Assembly: GCA_021794835.1 (NCBI GenBank)
Contig: JAJYQA010000019.1
Coordinates: forward strand, 54,735-118,734
DNA from: Actinomycetes bacterium
GTDB taxonomy: Bacteria; Actinomycetota; Aquicultoria; Aquicultorales; Aquicultoraceae
Length of the DNA stretch: 64,000 nucleotides
Direction of reading: 5' to 3'
Below the pieces are notes generated by a model that saw only the letters and a list, made by a program, of their open reading frames with translations, had not been told where the DNA came from and ran no database searches. This document shows positions 26,980 through 35,052 of the stretch, piece after piece. Position 1 is the first letter of the stretch. The number at the start of each line of letters is the position of its first letter. Both the position numbers and the translations under genes were made by a program.

Positions 26980-27951
26980 ATGGTCGGCAAACGGCTTAAG
27001 TTGTTGCTTCCGTCGAAACCACAAAGCCTGGATGCGATCAGGGACGAGGTTTACAAATTTATTTCCGGGACTCCGTACGAAACTAGAGCATCTGATATAT
27101 TGCTTGTGGTATCGGAAGCTTGCACTAATGTTGTACGTCATGCCTATCCAAAGACCTGTAAAAAGGCTACAGTAACAGTTGAGTGCGTCTTAAGGGACGA
27201 TTACCTTACAGTTATGGTGTGCGACCAAGGGAGGGGTTTGGCTCCGGTAAGTGGCAGGCCTGTGTTTTCTGAAGATGGTGGCTTTGGTCTCTTTCTGATG
27301 CAGCGAATGTCAGATAGGTTTAAATGCCACTCATCTCCTGGCTCAGGCACGGTGGTCGAGCTGGGGTTTAAGAACCGAGGATACCATGCATTAAAGTTAA
27401 ATAAGAGGGCGGTCTATGTTGTCATGGAGCCGGCCTCAGCTTTCTTGTTCTCTTTTGTTGACATGTTCTCCCATCCTAAGAGAAACCTCCGGGCATACCG
27501 ATCGTACTTTGAAGACGGGATTTTTACTGCTATCGACAATCTAAAATTTCATTGGAGGTCAGTAGGTGCCCTACTGTTTATAAAAGCTAGGCTTGGCGAC
27601 CTGGAGGAGGCTATCAAGGTTGGTAAATATGCCGCAGCTAAAGTGATCGCCGAGGATATAGACAATCAAACAAAGGTTGTTAGGTGGGGATTTTATCATA
27701 TACCTCTTGAAGGGCAGTATGTGCTGAAAAGTTACCTGGAATATGCCTGCAATAAACTACCTCAATTAGAAAAGATATTAAGCGAGAGTAGACAGAAAAA
27801 ATTATCTGATGAAGCGGGCACTTGCGGCTTAACCGAGAAAGCAGAGACCGCTGATCTTTTAGCCCAAATGACTTACGATATATGCAAACTGGTCAATGAT
27901 GGGGTAGGCTGCTTGGTTTCGCTTGATAAAGAGCCCGTGCGGCTCACCTAA
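26980..27951 (+). CDS. anti-sigma-factor-type HATPase domain protein with C-terminal extension
   Basis: VVSEACTNVVRHAYP...VMVCDQGRGL...GGFGLFLMQRMSDRF; SD aaggaggatcca before ATG 26980. Confidence 0.8.
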   Translation: MVGKRLKLLLPSKPQSLDAIRDEVYKFISGTPYETRASDILLVVSEACTNVVRHAYPKTCKKATVTVECVLRDDYLTVMVCDQGRGLAPVSGRPVFSEDGGFGLFLMQRMSDRFKCHSSPGSGTVVELGFKNRGYHALKLNKRAVYVVMEPASAFLFSFVDMFSHPKRNLRAYRSYFEDGIFTAIDNLKFHWRSVGALLFIKARLGDLEEAIKVGKYAAAKVIAEDIDNQTKVVRWGFYHIPLEGQYVLKSYLEYACNKLPQLEKILSESRQKKLSDEAGTCGLTEKAETADLLAQMTYDICKLVNDGVGCLVSLDKEPVRLT

Positions 27952-28256
27952 CTATCGCCGCCAAATGTTTTAACTGCGGCGCGGTTAGAGTCCCCGGAGC
28001 TAGCTGCGCCGGACGATCCTCCGTTGCCTTTGCTTGTTGAGGTCTCAGCAGGATTTTTTTTGGCTGCTCCATTTTTAGACGATTTATAATCCGTAGTGTA
28101 AAATCCACTGCCTTTAAATGATATGCTGATCGGGAAGAAGATTTTACCTACCTCCCCGCTACATTTCGGACAATTTTTAATCGGCTCGTCGTTGACCGAT
28201 TGCACGACCTCAAATGTGTGGTTACAAGACTTACAACGATATCCATAAACTGGCAT
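27948..28256 (-). CDS. FmdB-family zinc-ribbon protein
   Basis: MPVYGYRCKSCNHTFEVVQSVNDEPIKNCPKCSGEVGKIFFPISISFKGSGFYTTDYKS. Confidence 0.93.
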   Translation of the reverse strand: MPVYGYRCKSCNHTFEVVQSVNDEPIKNCPKCSGEVGKIFFPISISFKGSGFYTTDYKSSKNGAAKKNPAETSTSKGNGGSSGAASSGDSNRAAVKTFGGDS

Positions 28257-28378
28257 ACTATCACCTACCAAGGTATTTATAACAATTTTACCAAAGTTCG
28301 CCGTAATCTGCAGCTGTTTTAGCTGCAGGCTCTAACGCTCGTCCTGCATATACACTACTATACATGCTGTTCAATTGA

Positions 28379-28422
28379 CATAAACCGACTTTTCAATTAC
28401 TATTTTTAAGTCGGTTTATGTG
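28379..28422. terminator. hairpin ACATAAACCGACTT/AAGTCGGTTTATGT upstream of tRNA-Tyr
   Basis: 14-bp stem. Confidence 0.5.
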
Positions 28423-28430
28423 ATTTATAA

Positions 28431-28512
28431 GGAGGGATTCCCGAGCGGCCAAAGGGGACGGACTGTAAATCCGTTGGCGAAGCCTTCGAAGGTTCGAATC
28501 CTTCTCCCTCCA
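28431..28512 (+). tRNA. tRNA-Tyr (GTA)
   Basis: GGAGGGA...TCCCTCC, loop CTGTAAA, long variable arm. Confidence 0.94.
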
Positions 28513-28545
28513 CAAAATTTGCCTTTAGGGGCAAATTTTGTGGAG

Positions 28546-28666
28546 GAGAGTAGAAATTAGAGAGTAGAAAGTAGATTGAATTATTGAGGGATAGAATAGA
28601 TTAATGAGGGTCTAATTGGCCAGGAGCTATTTCTACTCGGTCTACTATCTACTTTCTACTCTCTAA
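28546..28666 (+). repeat. heptamer-arm inverted element, class B
   Basis: AGAGTAGAAATTAGAGAGTAGAAAGTAGATTGAATTATTGAGGGATAGAAT ... CGGTCTACTATCTACTTTCTACTCTCT. Confidence 0.85.
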
Positions 28667-28750
28667 ATAACATTGCTCACAGCAAATATTAGTTTGAAAT
28701 TACAATATAAATCATTATAATAACCTTGTTGCTGAGATAATGATGTTTTT

Positions 28751-28823
28751 GCCCGCGTAGCTCAGTCGGCAGAGCACTTCCATGGTAAGGAAGGGGCCAG
28801 CGGTTCAAGTCCGCTCGCGGGCT
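28751..28823 (+). tRNA. tRNA-Thr (GGT)
   Basis: GCCCGCG...CGCGGGC, loop ATGGTAA. Confidence 0.92.
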
Positions 28824-28825
28824 CA

Positions 28826-28932
28826 GTCAGAGACAAGAGACCAGATATGAAGGTTTAGAACGTAAGTAAATTGTCATTGTGAGGGAGCCGAAGGCGACTG
28901 TGGCAATCTCAATCTTGTTTCTGGTATCTGAT
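28826..28932 (+). repeat. class A element carrying a nested GTCATTGTGAGG...GGCAATCTC repeat
   Basis: CAGAGAC AAGAGAC CAGATAT GAAGGTTTAGAACG ... GTCATTGTGAGGGAGCCGAAGGCGACTGTGGCAATCTC ... TTGTTTCTGGTATCTGAT. Confidence 0.8.
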
Positions 28933-28934
28933 AT

Positions 28935-29008
28935 GGCGGTGTAGCTCAGATGGTTAGAGCACACGGTTCATACCCGTGGCGTCGGAGGTTCAAATCCTCC
29001 CACCGCTA
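28935..29008 (+). tRNA. tRNA-Met (CAT)
   Basis: GGCGGTG...CACCGCT, loop TTCATAC. Confidence 0.9.
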
Positions 29009-29011
29009 CAG

Positions 29012-29037
29012 AAAAACCGCCCGTAAGGGCGGTTTTT
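29012..29037 (+). terminator. rho-independent terminator
   Basis: AAAAACCGCCC-GTAA-GGGCGGTTTTT. Confidence 0.85.
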
Positions 29038-29038
29038 C

Positions 29039-29154
29039 TAGAGATTAGAAATTAGAGAGTAGAAAGTAGATTGAATTATTGAGGGATTGCTTGAATAACA
29101 AGGGTCTTTGTAGCTTAGAGCTATTTCAACTCGGTCTAATCTCTAATCTCTAGG
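29039..29154 (+). repeat. heptamer-arm inverted element, class B
   Basis: TAGAGAT TAGAAAT TAGAGAG TAGAAAG TAGATTG ... CGGTCTAATCTCTAATCTCTA. Confidence 0.82.
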
Positions 29155-29310
29155 CATGTAGTCCATTGCAGTAACTTACATTAGCCATAATATTCAAGGA
29201 GTAGCTTCTATCATACAATCTTTCTAGATCTATTAAAATCTTTCTAGATCTATTAATCCTAGCCTTTATTTTTAAATAAGAAAACCAAAATCTTTTAGGG
29301 AGGAACAAAT

Positions 29311-30495
29311 ATGGCCAAAGCTAAGTTTGAGCGAACCAAACCCCACATGAATATCGGAACAATTGGTCACGTAGACCACGGCAAGACCACACTGACCGCT
29401 GCTATTACCAAAGTGTTAGCCGAGAAAGGCCAAGCCGAATTTAGAAGCTTTGATTCAATCGACAATGCTCCAGAAGAGCGTGAGCGCGGCATAACAATTG
29501 CAATTGCCCACGTGGAGTACGAGACGGCCGCTCGCCACTACGCCCACGTAGACTGCCCAGGGCACGCTGATTATGTAAAGAACATGATAACTGGGGCTGC
29601 CCAGATGGACGGGGCCATCCTGGTGGTCTCGGCTGCCGATGGGCCCATGCCCCAGACCCGAGAGCACATTGTCTTAGCAAGGCAGGTGGGAGTGCCCTAT
29701 ATCGTAGTCTTCTTAAACAAGGTAGATATGGTAGATGACCCCGAGCTATTAGAACTTGTCGAGATGGAGGTAAGAGACCTACTTAACGAGTATGAGTTCC
29801 CCGGAGACGATATCCCAATTATTAGAGGCTCTGCCCTAAAGGCTTTGGAAGGAGACCCTGAAGAGGCCAAGCATATAATTGAGCTTATGGATGCCGTTGA
29901 CTCCTATATCCCAACCCCCGAGCGAGACATTGACAAACCCTTTTTAATGCCGGTAGAAGACGTATTTACCATCACGGGGCGAGGCACCGTTGTAACCGGG
30001 CGCGTGGAGCGAGGCAAGATAAAAGTTGGAGCAGAGGTTGAGATCATCGGTATCTCTGAGACCAAGAAGACCGTTGTAACCGGCTTAGAGATGTTTAGAA
30101 AACTCTTAGATGAGGCCCAAGCGGGAGACAACATCGGGGTGCTCTTGCGAGGAATTGGCCGCGAAGAAGTAGAGCGCGGGCAAGTCCTGGCCCAACCAAA
30201 GTCCATTACGCCGCACACCAACTTTAAAGCCAAAGTCTACGTTTTAACCAAAGAAGAGGGAGGTCGACATACCCCCTTCTTTAACGGATACCGCCCCCAG
30301 TTTTACTTTAGAACAACTGATGTAACTGGGGTGGCAACCTTGCCCGAGGGCACCGAGATGGTTATGCCCGGAGACAACGTGGAGTTGGTCGTTGAGCTTA
30401 TCACCCCCATTGCCATGGAAGAGGGACTTCGCTTTGCAATAAGAGAAGGCGGCAGAACTGTTGGTGCGGGAAGGATTACAAGTATTGTTAAATAG
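29311..30495 (+). CDS. tuf: elongation factor Tu, copy 1
   Basis: [18 protein letters not shown]...[28 protein letters not shown]. Confidence 0.99.
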   Translation: MAKAKFERTKPHMNIGTIGHVDHGKTTLTAAITKVLAEKGQAEFRSFDSIDNAPEERERGITIAIAHVEYETAARHYAHVDCPGHADYVKNMITGAAQMDGAILVVSAADGPMPQTREHIVLARQVGVPYIVVFLNKVDMVDDPELLELVEMEVRDLLNEYEFPGDDIPIIRGSALKALEGDPEEAKHIIELMDAVDSYIPTPERDIDKPFLMPVEDVFTITGRGTVVTGRVERGKIKVGAEVEIIGISETKKTVVTGLEMFRKLLDEAQAGDNIGVLLRGIGREEVERGQVLAQPKSITPHTNFKAKVYVLTKEEGGRHTPFFNGYRPQFYFRTTDVTGVATLPEGTEMVMPGDNVELVVELITPIAMEEGLRFAIREGGRTVGAGRITSIVK

Positions 30496-30517
30496 CTCTT
30501 CCTTTTAGCTAAACTAT

Positions 30518-30545
30518 AAAGGGCGGCTTAAAGCCGCCCTTTTTC
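30518..30545 (+). terminator. terminator after tuf copy 1
   Basis: AAAGGGCGGCTTAAAGCCGCCCTTTTT. Confidence 0.88.
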
Positions 30546-30719
30546 TTCCGACCGGCAGGCATTGTCGGTGCCGGTAAGCAGTGTCTCAGCTAGGCGATAA
30601 GGGCATTAATAGACGGTGCCTTGGAATATATGGCTATTGACATTAATGGCGGAACAGGGTACACTACCATTTGTTTTTTGTCTGGATATATAGATAATGT
30701 TAAGATATTAGGAGGAAGA

Positions 30720-30869
30720 ATGCGCGATTTGGTCATTCTAGCGTGTACCGAGTGTAAGCGCAGGAATTACACGACGAGTAAAAATAAGAGAAAGATGCCG
30801 GACCGCATGGAGATGAAGAAGTTCTGCAAGTGGTGCGGTACCCACACTTTACACAAGGAAACGCGCTAA
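30720..30869 (+). CDS. rpmG: 50S ribosomal protein L33
   Basis: [51 protein letters not shown] aggaggaag. Confidence 0.96.
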   Translation: MRDLVILACTECKRRNYTTSKNKRKMPDRMEMKKFCKWCGTHTLHKETR

Positions 30870-30927
30870 TTATACTTTTATAAGATAAACGTGGCAATTG
30901 TCTTAAAACTATGGTTGTCACGAGTTG

Positions 30928-31002
30928 AGGGCTGTAGCTCCAATTGGTTAGAGCACCGGTCTCCAAAACCGGGTGTTGGGGGTTCGAATCCCTCCAGCCC
31001 TG
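30928..31002 (+). tRNA. tRNA-Trp (CCA)
   Basis: AGGGCTG...CAGCCCT, loop CTCCAAA. Confidence 0.94.
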
Positions 31003-31008
31003 CTAAGT

Positions 31009-31125
31009 CAGAAACAAGAGACAAGAAATCAGAGACAAGAGACCAGACATGAAGGTCTAGAATGTGGGTAAAATCTGGTTTCTGAAGGGCCGAAGGCCCG
31101 GTCTTGTTTCTGGTATCTGATTCGG
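31009..31125 (+). repeat. class A element (near-consensus)
   Basis: CAGAAACAAGAGACAAGAAATCAGAGACAAGAGACCAGACATGAAGGTCTAGAATGTGGGTAAAATCTGGTTTCTGAAGGGCCGAAGGCCCGGTCTTGTTTCTGGTATCTGAT. Confidence 0.9.
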
Positions 31126-31137
31126 GGAAGGATTAGT

Positions 31138-31356
31138 GTGGCGGATAAGAAAGCTGTGTCAAAAAGTAAAGGTTTTGATTCCATTGGGAAGTTCCTCAAG
31201 GACATAAAAATCGAGCTGGGCAAAGTTATCTGGCCCGGCAGGGATGAGGTCGTCTCATCCACGATTGTCGTTCTTGTTGCAGTAGCTTTCTTTGCGGTAT
31301 TTATAGGTGTTATCGATGTAGTTTTTGCAACCGCTATAAAACTATTATCATCGTAG
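31138..31356 (+). CDS. secE: preprotein translocase subunit SecE
   Basis: [34 protein letters not shown] start. Confidence 0.95.
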   Translation: MADKKAVSKSKGFDSIGKFLKDIKIELGKVIWPGRDEVVSSTIVVLVAVAFFAVFIGVIDVVFATAIKLLSS

Positions 31357-31387
31357 GAGGTAGAGCACAAAAGGCTCTGATTATTAA

Positions 31388-31912
31388 ATGGCGAAACATT
31401 GGTACGTGATACATACGTATTCGGGTTACGAGAACAAGGTAAAAGCCAACCTGGAGCACAGGATATCCTCCATGGAAATGGAAGATAAGATCTTTGAAGT
31501 GGTTATTCCAATGGAAGAGATCATGGAAATCAAAGGTGGCAAGAAGACAGTAACGGAGCGCAAGGTGTTCCCAGGATATATCCTCGTTCAAATGGACTTG
31601 GACGATGACTCATGGTATGTAGTTAGGAACACGCCAGGCGTTACAGGTTTTGTCGGCTCGAATGCGAAACCAACACCCCTCTCGGCTCAAGAGGTTGATA
31701 AGATTCTTCAGAGGCCCGCGTTTGAGAAGCCAAAGCCGAAAGTTGAATTTGAAGAGGGAGAGACAGTTAAAGTTGTCGCTGGGCCGCTTGCTGATTTCAC
31801 GGGCACTATCGCTGAGGTAAACGTTGATCAGAGCAAGGTCAGAGTTATGGTTTCCATATTTGGGCGTGAAACCCCGGCTGAGCTTAACTTTGACCAGGTT
31901 GCAAAACTTTAG
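31388..31912 (+). CDS. nusG: transcription termination/antitermination protein NusG
   Basis: KHWYVIHTYSGYENKVKANLEHRI...FPGYILVQM...KOW GETVKVVAGPLADFTGTI. Confidence 0.98.
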   Translation: MAKHWYVIHTYSGYENKVKANLEHRISSMEMEDKIFEVVIPMEEIMEIKGGKKTVTERKVFPGYILVQMDLDDDSWYVVRNTPGVTGFVGSNAKPTPLSAQEVDKILQRPAFEKPKPKVEFEEGETVKVVAGPLADFTGTIAEVNVDQSKVRVMVSIFGRETPAELNFDQVAKL

Positions 31913-31925
31913 TTTTAAGAGGTTA

Positions 31926-31982
31926 GGAGCCAGGAGCCAGAATCCAGAAGCAGTGACTTTTTATTCTGACTCCTGGCTCCTG
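31926..31982 (+). repeat. class D element (AGGAGCC/GGCTCCT)
   Basis: AGGAGCCAGGAGCCAGAATCCAGAAG...TTCTGACTCCTGGCTCCTG. Confidence 0.8.
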
Positions 31983-32017
31983 AAGAAATATGGGTTTTGA
32001 AGAAAGGAAGTATCTAA

Positions 32018-32443
32018 GTGGCTAAGAAGATGATGGCTAAAATTAAGCTGCAGATACCTGCGGGTCAGGCCAATCCGGCGCCACCAGTAGGTCCAGCCCT
32101 AGGGCAGCATGGCGTAAACATCATGGAGTTTTGTAAGGCATTTAATGCTCAGACATCCGATCGCACAGGAATAATTATCCCAGTTGAGATCACTGTTTAT
32201 GAGGATCGCTCATTTAGCTTTATAACAAAGACCCCGCCGGCCGCGTTTTTGCTTAAGCAAGCAGCCGGCATTGAAAAGGGTTCTGGCGAACCCCATAGAA
32301 ACAAGGTTGCCAAGATAACCAAGAAACAAGTGCGCCAGATTGCCGAAACGAAGATGCAAGACTTAAGCGCAAACGATATAGAAGGTGCGATGAAGATCAT
32401 TGAGGGCACCGCAAGAAGTATGGGGATAGAAATTACGGCCTAA
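32018..32443 (+). CDS. rplK: 50S ribosomal protein L11
   Basis: [38 protein letters not shown]. Confidence 0.98.
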   Translation: MAKKMMAKIKLQIPAGQANPAPPVGPALGQHGVNIMEFCKAFNAQTSDRTGIIIPVEITVYEDRSFSFITKTPPAAFLLKQAAGIEKGSGEPHRNKVAKITKKQVRQIAETKMQDLSANDIEGAMKIIEGTARSMGIEITA

Positions 32444-32454
32444 GCCATAATTTC

Positions 32455-32577
32455 TAGAGAATAGAAGGTTGAAAGTAGAAATTAGATTGTATTATCGAGG
32501 GATAGAAATGAAGGATGAGGGCTTAAAGAGCTACAAGCCACTTTCTATTCGGTCTACTTTCTAATCTCTAATTTCTG
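32455..32577 (+). repeat. class B element
   Basis: AGAGAATAGAAGGTTGAAAGTAGAAATTAGATTG...CGGTCTACTTTCTAATCTCTAATTTCT. Confidence 0.75.
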
Positions 32578-32646
32578 TAAGGCTACCTTTGATAGCCTTA
32601 CGTGGGAGACCATAAAAGTCGCCAATACCACGAGGAGGAATATTAA

Positions 32647-33363
32647 ATGAAACAAGGAAAGAAGTACCGCGAAGCGCTTACAAAAATCGATCGGGAAAAA
32701 CTCTATTCTCCGCTTGAAGCAGTAAGACTCTTAAAGGAGCTTGCCAACGCCAAGTTTGATCAAACTGTTGAGGTTCATATTAGACTCGGCGTCGATCCAC
32801 GAAAGGCCGACCAGCAGGTGAGAGGAACTGTTTCTCTGCCGCATGGAACAGGTAAAACCGTTCGCGTCGCCGTGTTTGCCCAGGGCGAGAAGGTGAAAGA
32901 GGCCGAGGCGGCGGGAGCCGATATTGTTGGAGCAGCCGACCTTGCCGAGAAGGTTCAGGGTGGGTTCTTCGATTTTGACGTTGCCGTAGCAACGCCCGAT
33001 ATGATGGCAACCGTTGGTAAGTTGGGTAAACTTCTTGGACCACGCGGTTTAATGCCTAACCCAAAGGCTGGAACCGTTACTTTTGATGTAGGCAAAACCG
33101 TAAAAGATGTAAAAGCCGGGAAAATCGAGTACCGGGTTGATAAATTTGGTATCGTCCACTCAGTCATCGGGAAGATGTCCTTCCCAGTTGAGAACCTGAT
33201 TGGTAACTATCAGGCCTTAATCGAAGAGATTATCAGGGCTAAACCGTCGGCCGCTAAAGGTAAATATATCAAGAGCATATCTCTAAGCGCGACCATGAGC
33301 CCGGGAATCAAGGTTGATACGACCAAGACCCGTGATCTCATGGAAGAAGAAGCAGCCAGCTAA
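32647..33363 (+). CDS. rplA: 50S ribosomal protein L1
   Basis: [24 protein letters not shown]...[21 protein letters not shown]. Confidence 0.98.
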   Translation: MKQGKKYREALTKIDREKLYSPLEAVRLLKELANAKFDQTVEVHIRLGVDPRKADQQVRGTVSLPHGTGKTVRVAVFAQGEKVKEAEAAGADIVGAADLAEKVQGGFFDFDVAVATPDMMATVGKLGKLLGPRGLMPNPKAGTVTFDVGKTVKDVKAGKIEYRVDKFGIVHSVIGKMSFPVENLIGNYQALIEEIIRAKPSAAKGKYIKSISLSATMSPGIKVDTTKTRDLMEEEAAS

Positions 33364-33370
33364 GAGGAGC

Positions 33371-33468
33371 AGCCAAGTAGCCAATGTTTTGCGGGTCTAG
33401 ATTGAAGGTCAGCCAAAGAGCCAATAGGGATAAATAATATTTTATTGGCTAATGGCTATTTGGCTGGT
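33371..33468 (+). repeat. class C element (AGCCAAT/ATTGGCT)
   Basis: CAGCCAAGTAGCCAATGTTTTGCGGGTCTAGATTGAAGGTCAGCCAAAGAGCCAATAGGG...TTATTGGCTAATGGCTATTTGGCTGG. Confidence 0.85.
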
Positions 33469-33490
33469 AACGTGGTGAAGCTAAAATTGC

Positions 33491-33520
33491 TTGACGTTGA
33501 GCGGGTAGTTTTGATATAAA
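33491..33520 (+). promoter_or_regulatory. promoter of rplJL
   Basis: TTGACG-N18-TATAAA. Confidence 0.6.
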
Positions 33521-33538
33521 GTAAAAGTTAGATTGAAT

Positions 33539-33662
33539 AAAGATGCCGGAGACAGTAGGTGCCATAAGGCTTAATCGGATGCCTACCGAGGTGTAATAAG
33601 AATCCAATTTTTTCTCAATTGGTAATTAATACCCTCTGTCATAGGCAGAGGGTATTTGTTTA
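33539..33662 (+). ncRNA. ribosomal protein L10 leader
   Basis: GATGCCGGAGACAGTAGGTGCCATAAGGCTTAATCGGATGCCTACCGAGG... followed by TACCCTCTGTCATAGGCAGAGGGTATTTGTTT terminator, upstream of rplJ. Confidence 0.85.
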
Positions 33663-33758
33663 GTGTAACTTTGGTAGCCTAGCCCTCAGCCCTGAACCTT
33701 TTTTCTGGCTCCTGGCTCCCTAGGAATTATCTTTTGCTAGTGCGGAAGGAGGTTAAAG

Positions 33759-34274
33759 ATGGCTCGTCCAGAAAAAGAAGCTACCGTACAAGAGATTAAG
33801 GAAAAGTTTGAGCGTGCCAAGAGCGTTATTCTGACTGATTATCGCGGCCTTAGTTTTGAGCAGATAAGCGAACTTCGCACAAAGTTGCGCGCCCAGGGCG
33901 TGGAGTACAAAATCTTTAAAAATACGCTGGCTAAAATTGCCGTCAAGGAACTTGACTTGGAAGCTCTTGACCCTTATCTAGTCGGCCCGACCGCCATGGC
34001 GTTGAGCTATGAAGATCCTGTCGCACCGGCCAAGACTCTTGCCGATTTCGCTAGGAGTACCAAAATTCTTCAGCTTAAAGGCGGGGTTGTTGAGGGCCAA
34101 GTTATCGATGCAGTGAGGGTTGAGAGTATGGCTACTATTCCGCCAAAGGAAATCCTATTGGCTATGTTTATGGGCGGATTAAGAAGCCCGCTCTATGGCT
34201 TGGCCAGCAGCCTAAACCAGATTACGGCTGGTTTAGCAATAGCGCTTAACCAAGTAGCCCAGCAGAAAGCCTAA
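33759..34274 (+). CDS. rplJ: 50S ribosomal protein L10
   Basis: SVILTDYRGLSFEQISELRTKLRAQGVEYKIFKNTL. Confidence 0.97.
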   Translation: MARPEKEATVQEIKEKFERAKSVILTDYRGLSFEQISELRTKLRAQGVEYKIFKNTLAKIAVKELDLEALDPYLVGPTAMALSYEDPVAPAKTLADFARSTKILQLKGGVVEGQVIDAVRVESMATIPPKEILLAMFMGGLRSPLYGLASSLNQITAGLAIALNQVAQQKA

Positions 34275-34372
34275 AGGCAGCCAAGTAGCCAATAGGCAAT
34301 AGCCAATAGGGCTAATGGCAGGTGGCTGCGAACGAGAAAATATTGGCTAATGGCTACTTGGCTATTGGCTAA
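34275..34372 (+). repeat. class C element
   Basis: CAGCCAAGTAGCCAATAGGCAATAGCCAATAGGG...ATATTGGCTAATGGCTACTTGGCTATTGGCTAAG. Confidence 0.85.
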
Positions 34373-34447
34373 GAACCTTTAAATAAAGATGAGATTTAAA
34401 AGTAGATAACGACAGAAATTAAGTAAAACGGAAGGTGGTTATTTAAG

Positions 34448-34843
34448 ATGGCAGAGACAAAATTAACGAATGAGCAGATACTTGAAGCTATAAAGAACAT
34501 GACTGTTCTTGAGCTTAATGATCTGGTTAAGGCGATTGAAGAAACATTTGGCGTATCGGCAGCCGCTCCGGTGGCCGTCGCAGCAGCACCCGGTGCTGCG
34601 GGTGCCCCAGCTGCCCCAGCGGAAGAGGAGAAAACCTCATTTGATGTTATTCTTACAAGCATCGGAGACAAAAAGATTCAAGTTATTAAAGAAGTTAGGG
34701 CTATTACAAGCCTTGGCCTAAAAGAGGCTAAGGATCTGGTTGATAGCGCTCCAAAACCGGTCAAGGAAGGTGTCACGAAAGACGAGGCTGAGAAGATTAA
34801 GGCTCAGCTTGAGGGAGCCGGAGCATCCGTCGAACTCAAGTAA
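34448..34843 (+). CDS. rplL: 50S ribosomal protein L7/L12
   Basis: [19 protein letters not shown]...[33 protein letters not shown]. Confidence 0.98.
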   Translation: MAETKLTNEQILEAIKNMTVLELNDLVKAIEETFGVSAAAPVAVAAAPGAAGAPAAPAEEEKTSFDVILTSIGDKKIQVIKEVRAITSLGLKEAKDLVDSAPKPVKEGVTKDEAEKIKAQLEGAGASVELK

Positions 34844-34901
34844 AATTGCTAAATTAAACCAGCTTTAGCTCTTGAGCTTTCTAAGACCTAATAGTATATT
34901 T

Positions 34902-34949
34902 GAGTGGGTGAGAGAAAAATATATCCTCACCCACTAAGTATATTTTTTG
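34902..34949 (+). terminator. terminator/attenuator between rplL and rpoB
   Basis: AGTGGGTGAG-N13-CTCACCCACT then tattttttg. Confidence 0.75.
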
Positions 34950-34969
34950 TTTGGCCTCTTATTTTTATG

Positions 34970-34999
34970 TTGACGCAGCATAGTTATTCTGCTATGCTG
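34970..34999 (+). promoter_or_regulatory. rpoB promoter with embedded inverted repeat
   Basis: TTGACG-N17-TATGCT; CAGCATAG-N8-CTATGCTG occupies spacer and -10. Confidence 0.5.
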
Positions 35000-35052
35000 T
35001 TATTTTGCATTTATATGTTCCCACATTACCAATTAAGGAGTGAACTTATCCC

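Noticed and set aside
29441-29680. Antisense ORFs within tuf, rpoB, rpoC, fusA and ribosomal genes
   Set aside because: Mirror frames of strongly conserved coding sequence; no SD or family motif.
31009-31125. Heptamer elements as CRISPR arrays
   Set aside because: Units are 7 bp without spacers and arms are inverted; no repeat-spacer periodicity of 60-75 bp and no cas operon.
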